DNA from: Opitutia bacterium
GTDB lineage: Bacteria > Verrucomicrobiota > Verrucomicrobiia > Opitutales > Opitutaceae
Length of the DNA: 37,347 nucleotides
Direction: 5' to 3'
Assembly: GCA_016217595.1 (NCBI GenBank)
Contig: JACRHS010000013.1
Coordinates: 1 to 37,347 of the forward strand
The notes under the pieces were generated by a model, which was not told the DNA's origin, searched no databases, and worked only from the letters and a program-made list of their open reading frames with translations. The translations under genes and the position numbers were made by a program. How positions within the stretch are numbered: position 1 is the stretch's first letter; every line of letters starts with the position of its first letter. This document shows positions 16,897-24,011 of the stretch, one piece after another.

Positions 16897-16906
16897 GCGC
16901 GTGCGC

Positions 16907-16937
16907 AAAAAAAGGCGGACCGGTTCGGGTCCGCCTT
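16907..16937 (-). terminator. Rho-independent terminator of the Gfo/Idh gene
   Basis: A perfect 10-bp stem (AAGGCGGACC at 16912-16921 with GGTCCGCCTT at 16928-16937, 6-nt loop) is followed, on the minus strand, by a run of seven T (the A-run at 16907-16913). It lies just beyond the stop of the minus-strand oxidoreductase. It may also help end the plus-strand kinase transcript. Confidence 0.85.
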
Positions 16938-16962
16938 GGTGCAAAGGGTGGGGCGAATGCGG

Positions 16963-18423
16963 TCAGGCTTTGGCCGTCGCTTTTTTCAGGGCGGCGTCGG
17001 TGCCGTATGGCGCGCGTTGCGGCCGGGTGAGCATGGCGTTGGCAGCATCATCGCCGACAAAGCGCTCGGCTTTGGCATCCCAGGTGAGCTTGCTGCCGCG
17101 CTTCATGGCAATCTGTGCCACGAGGCAGGCGCTGCAAGAACGGTGGCCGACTTCAGCGGAGGCCACGGGATCCTGCCGGGTCTGGATGCTCTCCAGCCAG
17201 TCGAGATGTTGGTTCTTGCTCGCGTGCAGCCGGATCACGTTGGAACCGCTGAGTGGTTCGAGGATTTTCGCATTGCTGGCCGCGAGCGGTTTGCCCGCCG
17301 GCTGACCGCTGGTCGGGTCGCTCGCCGTGGCTTTGGCGCTGCCGCGCGAGACGAAAATCCAGCCCTCTTCGCCGATGAACTTCACGCCATTGGGAATGCC
17401 GTTCGTATCGCTCATCGTGTCGATGATCATCGTGACGCCGTTGGGGTATTTCATTTCGACGTGGAAAGTGCTGGCGACGTCCCAGAGACCGGACTTGGGG
17501 TAGGTCGCCTGCGCGATGACTTCGCCCGGGCCGGTCAGTTCTGCGCCCATACCCCAGTGCGCGATGTCGACGTGGTGCGCGCCCCAGTTGGTGATCATGC
17601 CGGCGCAATACGCTTCGAGACACATCCAGCCGGGCCGGCCGAATCCTTTCTGCGGATGCACCCGTTTCTCGGTGTACGGCACCATCGGTGTGGCGCCCAG
17701 CCAGGCATCGTAATCGAGACCGGCGGGCACGGGCATGTCGGGCACGACCCCGCCGAGTGGATCGGTGGGCAGGCCGATGCGCACTTCCTTCAACCGGCCG
17801 ATGCGGCCGTTGCGCACGAGTTCGCAACCGATGCGGAAGTTTTCCGACGAGCGTTGCTGGCTGCCGAGCTGGAGGATGCGGCCCGCCTGTTTGACGGCGT
17901 CGGCCATCTGCCGGCCTTCGCGGATGGTGATGGCGGCCGGTTTTTGCAGATAGATGTCCTTGCCTGCGAGCGCGGCCTCGATCGCCATCTGCCCGTGCCA
18001 GTGGTCGGGCACGCTGATGGCGACGGCGTCGATGCTCGGATCGCGGAGAATCTCGCGGTAGTCGGCGTAGGCCTTGACGCTCATGGAGAGCGATTGCTTG
18101 GCGTAGAGTTGCTCGATGAGCTGCTTGCCAAGGGACAGGCGTTGGGCGTCGACATCGCAGGCCGCGACGATGCGGGCGAGGTGGCTTTGCTTCACGATGC
18201 CGGGGATTTCCGACTCGCGCCCGATGCGGCCGCAGCCGATCTGGGCAATCTGAATGACTTTGCTCGGAGCGTTTTTACCGAGGACTTTGGCGGGGACGAT
18301 GGCGGGCGCGCTGTCGGCGGCGCGCAGATAACTGGCCATCGCACCCGTGGCGCCAGCCAGCAGCGTGGTGCGCAGGAATTGGCGACGGGAGGAATGTGAC
18401 GTGTTCGCAGTGTGGGTGTGCAT
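16963..18423 (-). CDS. Tat-exported Gfo/Idh/MocA-family oxidoreductase
   Basis: A 486-residue protein with a twin-arginine signal (SSRRQFLRTTLLAGATG, arginines 13-14), so it is folded in the cytosol and exported. The mature part is a Gfo/Idh/MocA dehydrogenase: dinucleotide-binding segment IAQIGCGRIG, AISVPDHWHGQMAIEAALAGKDIYLQKPAA with the conserved E/Q-K-P motif, and GAHHVDIAHWGMG in the C-terminal substrate domain. Exported members are numerous in Verrucomicrobiota and Planctomycetota and act on sugars or glycosides with tightly held NAD(P) (family knowledge); the substrate is unknown. The ATG at 18423 puts the twin arginines near the N-terminus; the upstream extension to 18555 is not needed. 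A terminator follows at 16907-16937. Confidence 0.9.
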   Translation of the reverse strand: MHTHTANTSHSSRRQFLRTTLLAGATGAMASYLRAADSAPAIVPAKVLGKNAPSKVIQIAQIGCGRIGRESEIPGIVKQSHLARIVAACDVDAQRLSLGKQLIEQLYAKQSLSMSVKAYADYREILRDPSIDAVAISVPDHWHGQMAIEAALAGKDIYLQKPAAITIREGRQMADAVKQAGRILQLGSQQRSSENFRIGCELVRNGRIGRLKEVRIGLPTDPLGGVVPDMPVPAGLDYDAWLGATPMVPYTEKRVHPQKGFGRPGWMCLEAYCAGMITNWGAHHVDIAHWGMGAELTGPGEVIAQATYPKSGLWDVASTFHVEMKYPNGVTMIIDTMSDTNGIPNGVKFIGEEGWIFVSRGSAKATASDPTSGQPAGKPLAASNAKILEPLSGSNVIRLHASKNQHLDWLESIQTRQDPVASAEVGHRSCSACLVAQIAMKRGSKLTWDAKAERFVGDDAANAMLTRPQRAPYGTDAALKKATAKA

Positions 18424-18524
18424 GGGTAATTGAGGCGATTCGAGAACACGCGGAGGGCGAGGGCGAGCGGGATGTCCGCCGTCGCCGGAGCAAAAAACTG
18501 CAATCAGTCGCAGAAAGCGCGCAG

Positions 18525-19427
18525 CTATTTCACGAATTGCCGCGCGCGCAGCCAAAAGAGCAGTGAGTCAGCCCACGGCGGCGCCGGTTTTCCAGGGCGG
18601 CCGAAACCAAGACCGTGCGGGCCTTTTTCAAAGATGTGCAGATCGAAAGGCACGCCGGCGCGGCGCAGGGCATCCACAAAGCGCAGGGTGTTTTCCACTT
18701 TGACGACTTTGTCGTCGCCGGTGCTCCACACGTAGCAGGGCGGAGTCTGCGAGGTGACTTGTTTTTCGTTGGAGAGCAGTTCCACCAGCTCGGGCGCGGG
18801 ATTGTCGCCGAGGAGATTTTTGCGCGAACCGGCATGGGTGTTGTCGCCCATCGTGATGACGGGGTAACAGAGGATGCCGAGATCAGGCCGCGAGCTTTCG
18901 CGTTCAATAGGATCGGCGGCGGCGGGCTGGCCGGCGTCGAAATGCGTGACTAGCGTGGATGCGAGGTGACCACCCGCCGAGGAGCCGATGACGCCGACTC
19001 GCGCGGGATCGAGCCCGTCGCGGCGCGCCCAAGCCCGGACTTGGCGCAGAGCGCGGGCGGCGTCTTGCAACATGGCCGGGTGGCGGTAGCCGCTGCTGCC
19101 CAGGCGGTATTTCAGCACGTAGCAAACGATGCCGTGTTGGGTGAACCACTCCGCGTAGCCCACGCCTTCGTGTTCGGCGAGCTTGCTGTAGCCGCCGCCG
19201 GGCAGGATCAGCATCGAAGCGCCGGTGCGCGACTCGGGCGCGGGCAGGTAGGCCGTGAGCGTCGGAATATCCTGTGGCTGGTCGCCGAGTTTGCCCGGGG
19301 CTCCCGCGGGCCAGAGCACGGTGACATTGGCCGCGGCCGGCGAGGGCGTGGGGGTGGCGGCAGGTTGGGCGGAAACGGTTGCCGCGAACAGAAGGAGGGC
19401 GGACGCGACCAAGGGGTGGAATTTCAT
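18525..19427 (-). CDS. Secreted alpha/beta-hydrolase (acetyl-xylan-esterase-like)
   Basis: A 300-residue protein with a signal peptide (MKFHPLVASALLLFAATVSAQ). It has an alpha/beta-hydrolase fold: oxyanion-hole loop ILPGGGY at 74-80, nucleophile elbow G-S-S-A-G with Ser150, Asp238 or Asp239 in STGDDKVV, and His271 in KGPHGLGFG. The pattern matches the BD-FAE/acetyl esterase group that removes acetyl or feruloyl esters from plant polysaccharides; substrate is inferred. The upstream frame to 19634 lacks similarity, and the ATG at 19427 precedes the signal sequence directly. The gene lies about 100 bp upstream of the Tat-exported oxidoreductase on the same strand, consistent with a sugar-degradation pair. 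Confidence 0.85.
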   Translation of the reverse strand: MKFHPLVASALLLFAATVSAQPAATPTPSPAAANVTVLWPAGAPGKLGDQPQDIPTLTAYLPAPESRTGASMLILPGGGYSKLAEHEGVGYAEWFTQHGIVCYVLKYRLGSSGYRHPAMLQDAARALRQVRAWARRDGLDPARVGVIGSSAGGHLASTLVTHFDAGQPAAADPIERESSRPDLGILCYPVITMGDNTHAGSRKNLLGDNPAPELVELLSNEKQVTSQTPPCYVWSTGDDKVVKVENTLRFVDALRRAGVPFDLHIFEKGPHGLGFGRPGKPAPPWADSLLFWLRARQFVK

Positions 19428-19507
19428 GGTGCACCAGCAAACGGAGTCCGCGGCCCCGGTGTCAAATTTTCCGCCACGCCGGCGTGAAGCGCCGGAGGCG
19501 ATATTGG

Positions 19508-19543
19508 GAAAAAATAAGGCCCCGGGACTTTCGTCCCGGGGCC
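19508..19543 (-). terminator. Strong rho-independent terminator
   Basis: A perfect 11-bp stem, GGCCCCGGGAC (19518-19528) with GTCCCGGGGCC (19533-19543), closes a GAAA tetraloop on the minus strand and is followed there by TTATTTTTT. The only upstream minus-strand gene is the NIPSNAP gene, whose stop is about 950 bp away, so this terminator implies a long untranslated or non-coding transcript. Confidence 0.85.
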
Positions 19544-19634
19544 AAACTTGGGGGTGGGTGTTCGCCACGCACTCTTTCCCGGCGCACACATTGGGCGCAC
19601 TCGCTTTCGCGGGCTGTGTGCTCCCCGACGCCAC

Positions 19635-19652
19635 TCACCGCGGCAGGCGGTG
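19635..19652 (+). repeat. Direct repeat copy 1 (18 bp) framing the ncRNA region
   Basis: TCACCGCGGCAGGCGGTG here matches 20431-20448 (TCACTGCGGCAGGCGGTG) with one difference, 796 bp apart in the same orientation, near the two ends of the gene-free region. Confidence 0.7.
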
Positions 19653-20430
19653 GTCTCGGTCTCATGGCGGGACCGTTGCGGCTGTTGCCAGCTGCAATTT
19701 CTCGAGTGAGGCCTCTTCGCCTGGTTCGGCGACCACCTGCCGGTGGCCACTCGCCAGACGGGCTGCAGACACGCCTACGATCTTGCAATCTATCGCGTCG
19801 GCACCTTGACCGCGCGGGCGGCCCCAGCTTTTGGCCGGGCGTTGACCGCGCGTTACGGGTCTGACCTCTTAACTCTCAGGTTGCCTTCGAATCGCAGTTG
19901 GGTGACGTGGTTTTTCGCGCCGCCCAAAGAGGAGGTTCGCACGCTTTGCCAGGCGTACTCGCTCCCCGCCGCCACGCCGTCCTTGCGCGCCCGGCGTCAC
20001 AGGGACGCTGGGCCTTTTGGCGGGGTCGTCCCGCCGGACTTCGTGGCTGCGTGCTGGTTAGCACAGTAGCAACCTAAACCCTCTGGGTTACTGTGTCGGG
20101 ACGCCGGTCGAAACTTCCGGCGCACCTGACTCGGCTTGGGCTCGGTTTCTAATCGGGCCTGGCCGCGCAGCTCCTGTTCACGCTGCTAGACGGTCGTGAC
20201 ACCGTCCAGAGGAGCTGGTGACATCTGCCTGCGGCGGGGGCTTGCGCCTCCGTCCAGGGACTCCGCAGCTCCAGCTGCCGCGGGTCTTTCCCCGGTCGCC
20301 CGGGATTATCCCAGTCGCGCTTTCAGCGGCTTTTTTCAGGCTGCTGCGCTCTCGACTGTTCTGCCAAAGAACGAGACGAGACCATGGGCGCGAGGCGCGA
20401 AAACGAAAGCCTTTGTTCTCCACAATTTGC

Positions 20431-20448
20431 TCACTGCGGCAGGCGGTG
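20431..20448 (+). repeat. Direct repeat copy 2 (18 bp) framing the ncRNA region
   Basis: Second copy of the repeat at 19635-19652, one mismatch. It runs into the long palindrome that starts at 20446. Confidence 0.7.
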
Positions 20449-20485
20449 AATAACTTGGGTGCAACGTTGCCCACAAGTTATTCAC
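20446..20485. repeat. 40-bp near-perfect palindrome after the NIPSNAP gene
   Basis: GTGAATAACTTG (20446-20457) is perfectly complementary to CAAGTTATTCAC (20474-20485), and the 16 bases between them are themselves nearly self-complementary around CAACGTTG. It ends 13 bp from the NIPSNAP stop. CACTGCGGC occurs on both sides. There is no T-run, so it is either a rho-independent terminator lacking its tail, a processing site, or a protein-binding site. Confidence 0.65.
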
Positions 20486-20498
20486 TGCGGCGAACGCG

Positions 20499-21299
20499 TC
20501 AGATTTGCGAGCAGGGCAGCGGGCTCAGAATCAAGTCGGTGATGTTCGAGACGGTGTCGGCGTACTGCGGATCGGCGCGGAGTTTCACCCAGGCCGGATC
20601 TTTGCCGAAGACCGCCCAGCACTTGTCGCGCGCGTCCATATTTTCAAAGGCGAGCAGGTATTGCAGGCTCGGTTGCGGGCCGCCGATCACGGTTTCGCCG
20701 AACATCACCGGAAGCAGTCCGGTGCGACGGAAGATCTCGATCTCGCCGCCCTCGTTGAACATTTCGACCTTCTTCTTGCCGACCTTCTGGCTGGAGCTCT
20801 CGTAGATGCGCAGCTCGTAAATTCGCGCGTTGTGTTTCAACAACGCTGTCGGCGGTTCGATGCGGGGCATGCCTGTGAACGCGCGCAGCACGATGGTTTC
20901 AATTCCGGCGTAAGCTGGGTCGGACAACGGGGCGTCGACCACACCGGCCGCGGCTTTCAGGTACTCGGTGTCGGCGAGCAACCGGGCGGGAGTGCTCACC
21001 ACGGACTCCAACGAGGCGTGCGGCAGGAGCAGGTAGAGGGTCGGATCGTTGGGCCCATATTTGACGGTGAAGGCGCCGACGGTGGCGATGCCGGCGCGGT
21101 TGAGCGCGGGGATTAGCGCGTTCTTCACGTAGTCGGTGAACAGCTTTTTCTTCGGACCGACGAGCAGGCGGTACTTGATCAATTCGAAGTACTGCTGACT
21201 GCTCGAATTCGCGCCGGCTTCAGCGGCGACGGCAGTGGGTTTGATGGCCAGCAATGCGCTGGCGCCAGCGGCAGTGGAAAGGAAGGTGCGTCGTTTCAT
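20499..21299 (-). CDS. Exported NIPSNAP-family protein with two NIPSNAP domains
   Basis: A 266-residue protein. The N-terminus MKRRTFLSTAAGASALLAIKPTAVAAE is a Tat-type signal (KRRTFL), so it is exported. Two ferredoxin-like NIPSNAP domains follow: about 37-140 (YFELIKYRLLVGPKKK, FTVKYGPNDPTLYLLLPH) and about 158-262 (RIYELRIYESSSQKVGKKKV, E-I-F-R-R-T-G-L-L-P-V-M-F-G). The family resembles dimeric alpha-beta barrel proteins, and its function in bacteria is not established. Exported two-domain NIPSNAP proteins are common in Planctomycetota and Verrucomicrobiota. The ATG at 21299 fits the signal. It is about 100 bp downstream of the anti-sigma factor gene on the same strand. Confidence 0.88.
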   Translation of the reverse strand: MKRRTFLSTAAGASALLAIKPTAVAAEAGANSSSQQYFELIKYRLLVGPKKKLFTDYVKNALIPALNRAGIATVGAFTVKYGPNDPTLYLLLPHASLESVVSTPARLLADTEYLKAAAGVVDAPLSDPAYAGIETIVLRAFTGMPRIEPPTALLKHNARIYELRIYESSSQKVGKKKVEMFNEGGEIEIFRRTGLLPVMFGETVIGGPQPSLQYLLAFENMDARDKCWAVFGKDPAWVKLRADPQYADTVSNITDLILSPLPCSQI

Positions 21300-21401
21300 G
21301 AGCGGCGGCTAGTCTGAGGGTGAAGGGGCGATTGCTTCACGAGCAAGCGTCGCAGCCGTCAGATTGCCGAGCGAAAAGCACGCCCACATCGCGACACCGC
21401 A

Positions 21402-21884
21402 TCAACCCTTGGCGGAGCCGTCCACGGCCCAGACCACCAGCCAGCCGCTCTCTTTGTCGACGTAGACCATGGTGGAAGCCGAGGCGTCTTTGACCTCGAC
21501 GAATTCGGCGCGGGCGAGCTCGGTGGTGGTGTCGCCATCGCGCTCGACCGGATAGGGCTGTCCGGCGAAGAAATAGAACGCGAGCGCCGCCGCCGCCGCA
21601 AGCGGCAGGCCCAGCCAGGCGAAGGGCGCGAGCCGGCGTGTCGTCTCGCGGCGGACGGGAGTGCGAAGTCGGGCGCGTAATTGCAGCCACTCTTCCGTCG
21701 CATCCGGCGCCGGCACTTGAGTCGCTGCGGTTCGCATCATGGCGGAGGCGTCGAGCAACGTGGCGCGATATGCGGCGCACTCGGGACACGTTGCGAGGTG
21801 AGCCGCCAGCGGACCGGTTTGCTCCGGAGCGAGCGCGTGATCGCGCTCGGTGAGCAGAAGGCGTTGGGCTTGGCGGCAATTCAT
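21402..21884 (-). CDS. Zinc-finger anti-sigma factor (membrane-anchored)
   Basis: A 160-residue protein with the zf-HC2 motif of anti-sigma factors: Cys3, then His29-x3-Cys33-x2-Cys36 (HLATCPEC). A basic linker and a transmembrane helix at about 87-107 (FAWLGLPLAAAAALAFYFFAG) lead to a short periplasmic domain. It should hold the ECF sigma factor encoded at 22872-23459 inactive at the membrane until a signal arrives. Two exported-protein genes separate it from the sigma gene, instead of the common direct adjacency. No protease gene for regulated cleavage is nearby. The pairing is inferred from position. Confidence 0.82.
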   Translation of the reverse strand: MNCRQAQRLLLTERDHALAPEQTGPLAAHLATCPECAAYRATLLDASAMMRTAATQVPAPDATEEWLQLRARLRTPVRRETTRRLAPFAWLGLPLAAAAALAFYFFAGQPYPVERDGDTTTELARAEFVEVKDASASTMVYVDKESGWLVVWAVDGSAKG

Positions 21885-21914
21885 GGCAGTGGCTTCCCGA
21901 AAAGCGTGGCGGGT

Positions 21915-22292
21915 TTAGCGGCGATGGTTGTATGCGTGCCGGTCGTGATGCCGGGTATCGACCCAGATGCGATCGGTACGCAGTTCGTAATGGCCGTCGA
22001 CGTAGAAACGGATCTGCCGGCCGTGATGGATGCGCATCGTCCAATAGCCGGGGACCCAGGTCCGCACGGTGACGTCCTTCCAATACCCGTTGCAATGGAC
22101 CGGGGCGGGCGGAGCGATGATCACGCGCGGGCCGGGTTGGCATACCGGGGCGGGGTGATGATTAAGCGTGCTGCCGACGATGACACCGCCGACGAAACCG
22201 CCGAGGGCAGCCAATCCGTCGTTACCGGCGATGGCGGGTTTCGGGGCGAGGGCGAGTGTGCTGGCTACGAGCAGGGTGGTGAGAGTCTTCAT
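21915..22292 (-). CDS. Exported small glycine-rich protein
   Basis: 125 residues from the ATG at 22292, which has a good GGAGG ribosome binding site (CCTCC at 22297-22301 on the plus strand). A signal peptide (MKTLTTLLVASTLALAPKPAIA) is followed by a glycine-rich hydrophobic segment (GLAALGGFVGGVIVGSTL), resembling a glycine-zipper that inserts into or packs against a membrane. The rest is rich in His, Tyr, Trp and Arg, ending in HDRHAYNHRR. The product is unknown. It lies between the sigma and anti-sigma genes and may be a member of the regulon or the sensed envelope component. Confidence 0.75.
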   Translation of the reverse strand: MKTLTTLLVASTLALAPKPAIAGNDGLAALGGFVGGVIVGSTLNHHPAPVCQPGPRVIIAPPAPVHCNGYWKDVTVRTWVPGYWTMRIHHGRQIRFYVDGHYELRTDRIWVDTRHHDRHAYNHRR

Positions 22293-22349
22293 ATGTCCTC
22301 CAAGGTTGGTTTCACTCCTTGGGACGAAGCCTCCGCGGCGATTATTCAA

Positions 22350-22365
22350 AATTCTTCCAAGAATT
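22350..22365. repeat. 16-bp palindrome AATTCTTCCAAGAATT
   Basis: A perfect AT-rich palindrome in a GC-rich region, about 58 bp upstream of the ATG at 22292 and about 60 bp after the stop of the preceding gene. On the minus strand it is followed by TTTTGAATAAT. It may be a weak terminator for the sigma operon or an operator/promoter element for the downstream exported protein. Confidence 0.5.
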
Positions 22366-22425
22366 CTGGGATGCGCGTAAGAACTTGCTGGTAAAAGGAA
22401 AATGCTGTCGATGGCTGGGCGGTTT

Positions 22426-22875
22426 TCACTGGGCGATCACGAGAACTGCGTAAACATCGCCTTTTCTCCCGTGGGCCGGGCCGCCGAGGACTGCGGGGAC
22501 GCCGGGTTGGAGCACCAGCGCGGTGTTCATGAGCGAGCGGCCGTTGGCGGTCCAGTTGACACGCACGCGCAGGCTGCGGCCCTCGGCGGATTCGCTGGTT
22601 AATTCGAGTTGCTGACCGTTGCCGAGCGAGAGCTGGCTGGGCTTGGCGGGCGTGAGCGTGGCGGAGCCTTCGCCGAGCCTGCGGAAGCTCTCGAAGCGCA
22701 GCAAACGCCGCAACGTCGGTTCGTAGGCCGCGAGGCTGCGATCGGTTTCTCCCGCGGCGGGTGAGGCAGAAATGAGGATGGCGCGGATCGCGGCGCGGTC
22801 GCCATGGCGGGCCGCAGCGAAGGCCGTCGCAACGGCGAGGAGACTGAGGCAAAGCGCGAAGCGGATGGTTTTCAT
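22426..22875 (-). CDS. Exported hypothetical protein coupled to the sigma factor gene
   Basis: A 149-residue protein with a signal peptide (MKTIRFALCLSLLAVATAFAAA). The mature part has no family I recognise; it contains a probably helical segment (LAAYEPTLRRLLRFESFRRLGEG) followed by beta-like sequence (QLSLGNGQQLELTSESAEGRSLRVRVNW, TALVLQPGVPAVLGGPA). The ATG at 22875 overlaps the sigma factor stop by 4 bp (ATGA), so the two are translationally coupled. That linkage suggests a role in the same envelope response. Confidence 0.78.
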   Translation of the reverse strand: MKTIRFALCLSLLAVATAFAAARHGDRAAIRAILISASPAAGETDRSLAAYEPTLRRLLRFESFRRLGEGSATLTPAKPSQLSLGNGQQLELTSESAEGRSLRVRVNWTANGRSLMNTALVLQPGVPAVLGGPAHGRKGDVYAVLVIAQ

Positions 22876-23459
22876 GGGGAGGCTTTGAGTTTGCGCGCCA
22901 GCTGCCGGCGCGCGTGGTAAAGGCGGGACATGACAGTACCCTGCGGAATCTGGGCAATGCGAGCGATCTCCTCGTAGGGAAGCCCCTCGACTTCCCGCAA
23001 GGCAAGCACGACGCGCAGCTTGGGCGGTAGAGAATCGAGCGCGCGTTTGAAACGCTCCAGCCGCTCGGCCCCCTCGGTTTCCTGACGCGCGTCGTTGGCG
23101 TCGACGGGTTCGGGGACGGACTCCACGTCCGCGCCCGCCACGGCGAAGGGCAGAAAGCGATCATACCAACGGCGGCGTTTGCGCAGGGCGTCCAAGGCAC
23201 GTCGCACGGCGATGGGATGCAGCCACGTGGTGAATTTGGCCTCGCCGCGAAAATTGCCCAGCTCGCGCCAGACGGTGAGCCACACTTCCTGGCAGACATC
23301 GCGCGCATCGTGCTCCCGGCCGAGGATCGAGTATACGAGTCGGAAGACGCGCTCGTAATGCGTCCGCATCAATTCGCCAAATGCCGCCTCGTCGCCGGCC
23401 TGCGCGCGTTGCAGGAGCACTGGATCGAGTTCGGGCGGGGAGGAGAGGGCGTCGGGCAC
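22872..23459 (-). CDS. ECF-type RNA polymerase sigma factor
   Basis: A 195-residue sigma-70 family protein with only regions 2 and 4, the ECF layout. Region 2 covers about 22-95 (ELMRTHYERVFRLVYSILGREHDARDVCQEVWLTVWREL, then F-T-T-W-L-H-P-I-A-V-R-R-A-L-D). Region 4 covers about 135-190 (LDSLPPKLRVVLALREVEGLPYEEIARIAQIPQGTVMSRLYHARRQL), with the helix-turn-helix that reads the -35 element. The start is a GTG at 23459, with no ATG available in frame. It is probably controlled by the zf-HC2 anti-sigma factor at 21402-21884. The coupled exported protein gene follows immediately. Confidence 0.93.
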   Translation of the reverse strand: MPDALSSPPELDPVLLQRAQAGDEAAFGELMRTHYERVFRLVYSILGREHDARDVCQEVWLTVWRELGNFRGEAKFTTWLHPIAVRRALDALRKRRRWYDRFLPFAVAGADVESVPEPVDANDARQETEGAERLERFKRALDSLPPKLRVVLALREVEGLPYEEIARIAQIPQGTVMSRLYHARRQLARKLKASP

Positions 23460-23584
23460 GTAGAGGAAAGACAGACCGAAAGGACGGTCAGTTCCTTTCT
23501 CCGCGGGCGCGAAGCTTCAAGCCAATAGCAAAGCACGCCTCCGGGCATGGCCAGGGGCGCAACGACGAGAGCGTGGGTGTTCGG

Positions 23585-23809
23585 TCAGATATCGGGCTGC
23601 ATTTCGAGCTCGGCGACCATGCGGGAGATGGAGGCATGGACACCTAGCAACTGCATCAAGGCCCGATACCGCGTGGAAAACTCGGCGTCGGAATTGCGGG
23701 GTTTTTCTGCAGCGCTGACTTTTTTGTCGGCGCGTGTAACCGGTTCAACGGACTGAGCGCTCAGGGACGCTGTAGCGCGCAGATTCGTGGAATCGTTTGT
23801 GATTTTCAT
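23585..23809 (-). CDS. Small hypothetical protein (74 residues)
   Basis: A frame from ATG at 23809 to TGA at 23585. It starts MKITNDSTNLRATASLSAQS, has a polar middle (SVEPVTRADKKVSAAEKPRN) and a helical C-terminus (STRYRALMQLLGVHASISRMVAELEMQP). Codon choice looks coding-like, with GC-rich third positions. I do not recognise a family. It is about 125 bp upstream of the ECF sigma gene on the same strand; its role is unknown. Confidence 0.45.
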   Translation of the reverse strand: MKITNDSTNLRATASLSAQSVEPVTRADKKVSAAEKPRNSDAEFSTRYRALMQLLGVHASISRMVAELEMQPDI

Positions 23810-23952
23810 GTGGGAATGGGAACTGCGCCAGCATGCGAGAGCGTTCCGCATGCAACAAGGCAGCCCATTCCCTAGTCGTTGATCTAAAATTCCCTAACCG
23901 CGTCTGGGGTGATTTCTCCGGGGGTGCAAAGTCATCTTGCCGAAATCAGACA

Positions 23953-23982
23953 ATAAAAAGGCGCGGCTTTGCGGGCCGCGCC
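23953..23982 (-). terminator. Terminator of the aldolase gene
   Basis: An 8-bp GC stem, GGCGCGGC (23960-23967) with GCCGCGCC (23975-23982), is followed on the minus strand by TTTTTATT. It lies about 30 bp beyond the aldolase stop at 24012. Confidence 0.85.
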
Positions 23983-24011
23983 GAGAGTAAAACAAGAGAG
24001 CTGGCGGACGC

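Larger units (their letters stand above)
19505..20445 (-). ncRNA. Candidate large structured non-coding RNA, about 0.9 kb
   Basis: This stretch has no convincing gene: the frames that cross it look like GC-rich noise. It is dense in inverted repeats. Examples are CAGCTCCT/AGGAGCTG (20168-20175/20210-20217) enclosing a 9-bp hairpin arm pair (20186-20194/20201-20209), CACAGTA/TACTGTG (20062-20068/20089-20095), CGCCGG/CCGGCG (20102-20107/20117-20122), GGCGGG/CCCGCC (20019-20024/20030-20035), a bulged stem at 19728-19755, and GCACACA/TGTGTGC (19584-19590/19615-19621). It ends on the minus strand in a strong terminator with a GAAA loop, and another GAAA loop closed by GC is inside the 19584-19621 stem. 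One stem mismatch becomes a G-U wobble only on the minus strand; another stem (19987-20013) favours the plus strand, so strand is probable, not certain. I do not recognise RNase P, tmRNA, SRP, 6S or any intron. The 5' end is unknown. Confidence 0.5.

Noticed and set aside
19743..20069. A 108-codon plus-strand frame inside the structured region
   Set aside because: No family resemblance, no ribosome site, and it crosses several stems of the putative RNA. The 108-codon minus frame at 19424-19750 is rejected for the same reasons.
22346..23308. A 320-codon minus-strand frame overlapping the sigma factor and exported protein
   Set aside because: It is out of frame with two better-supported genes and has a Pro/Arg/Ala-rich shadow composition.
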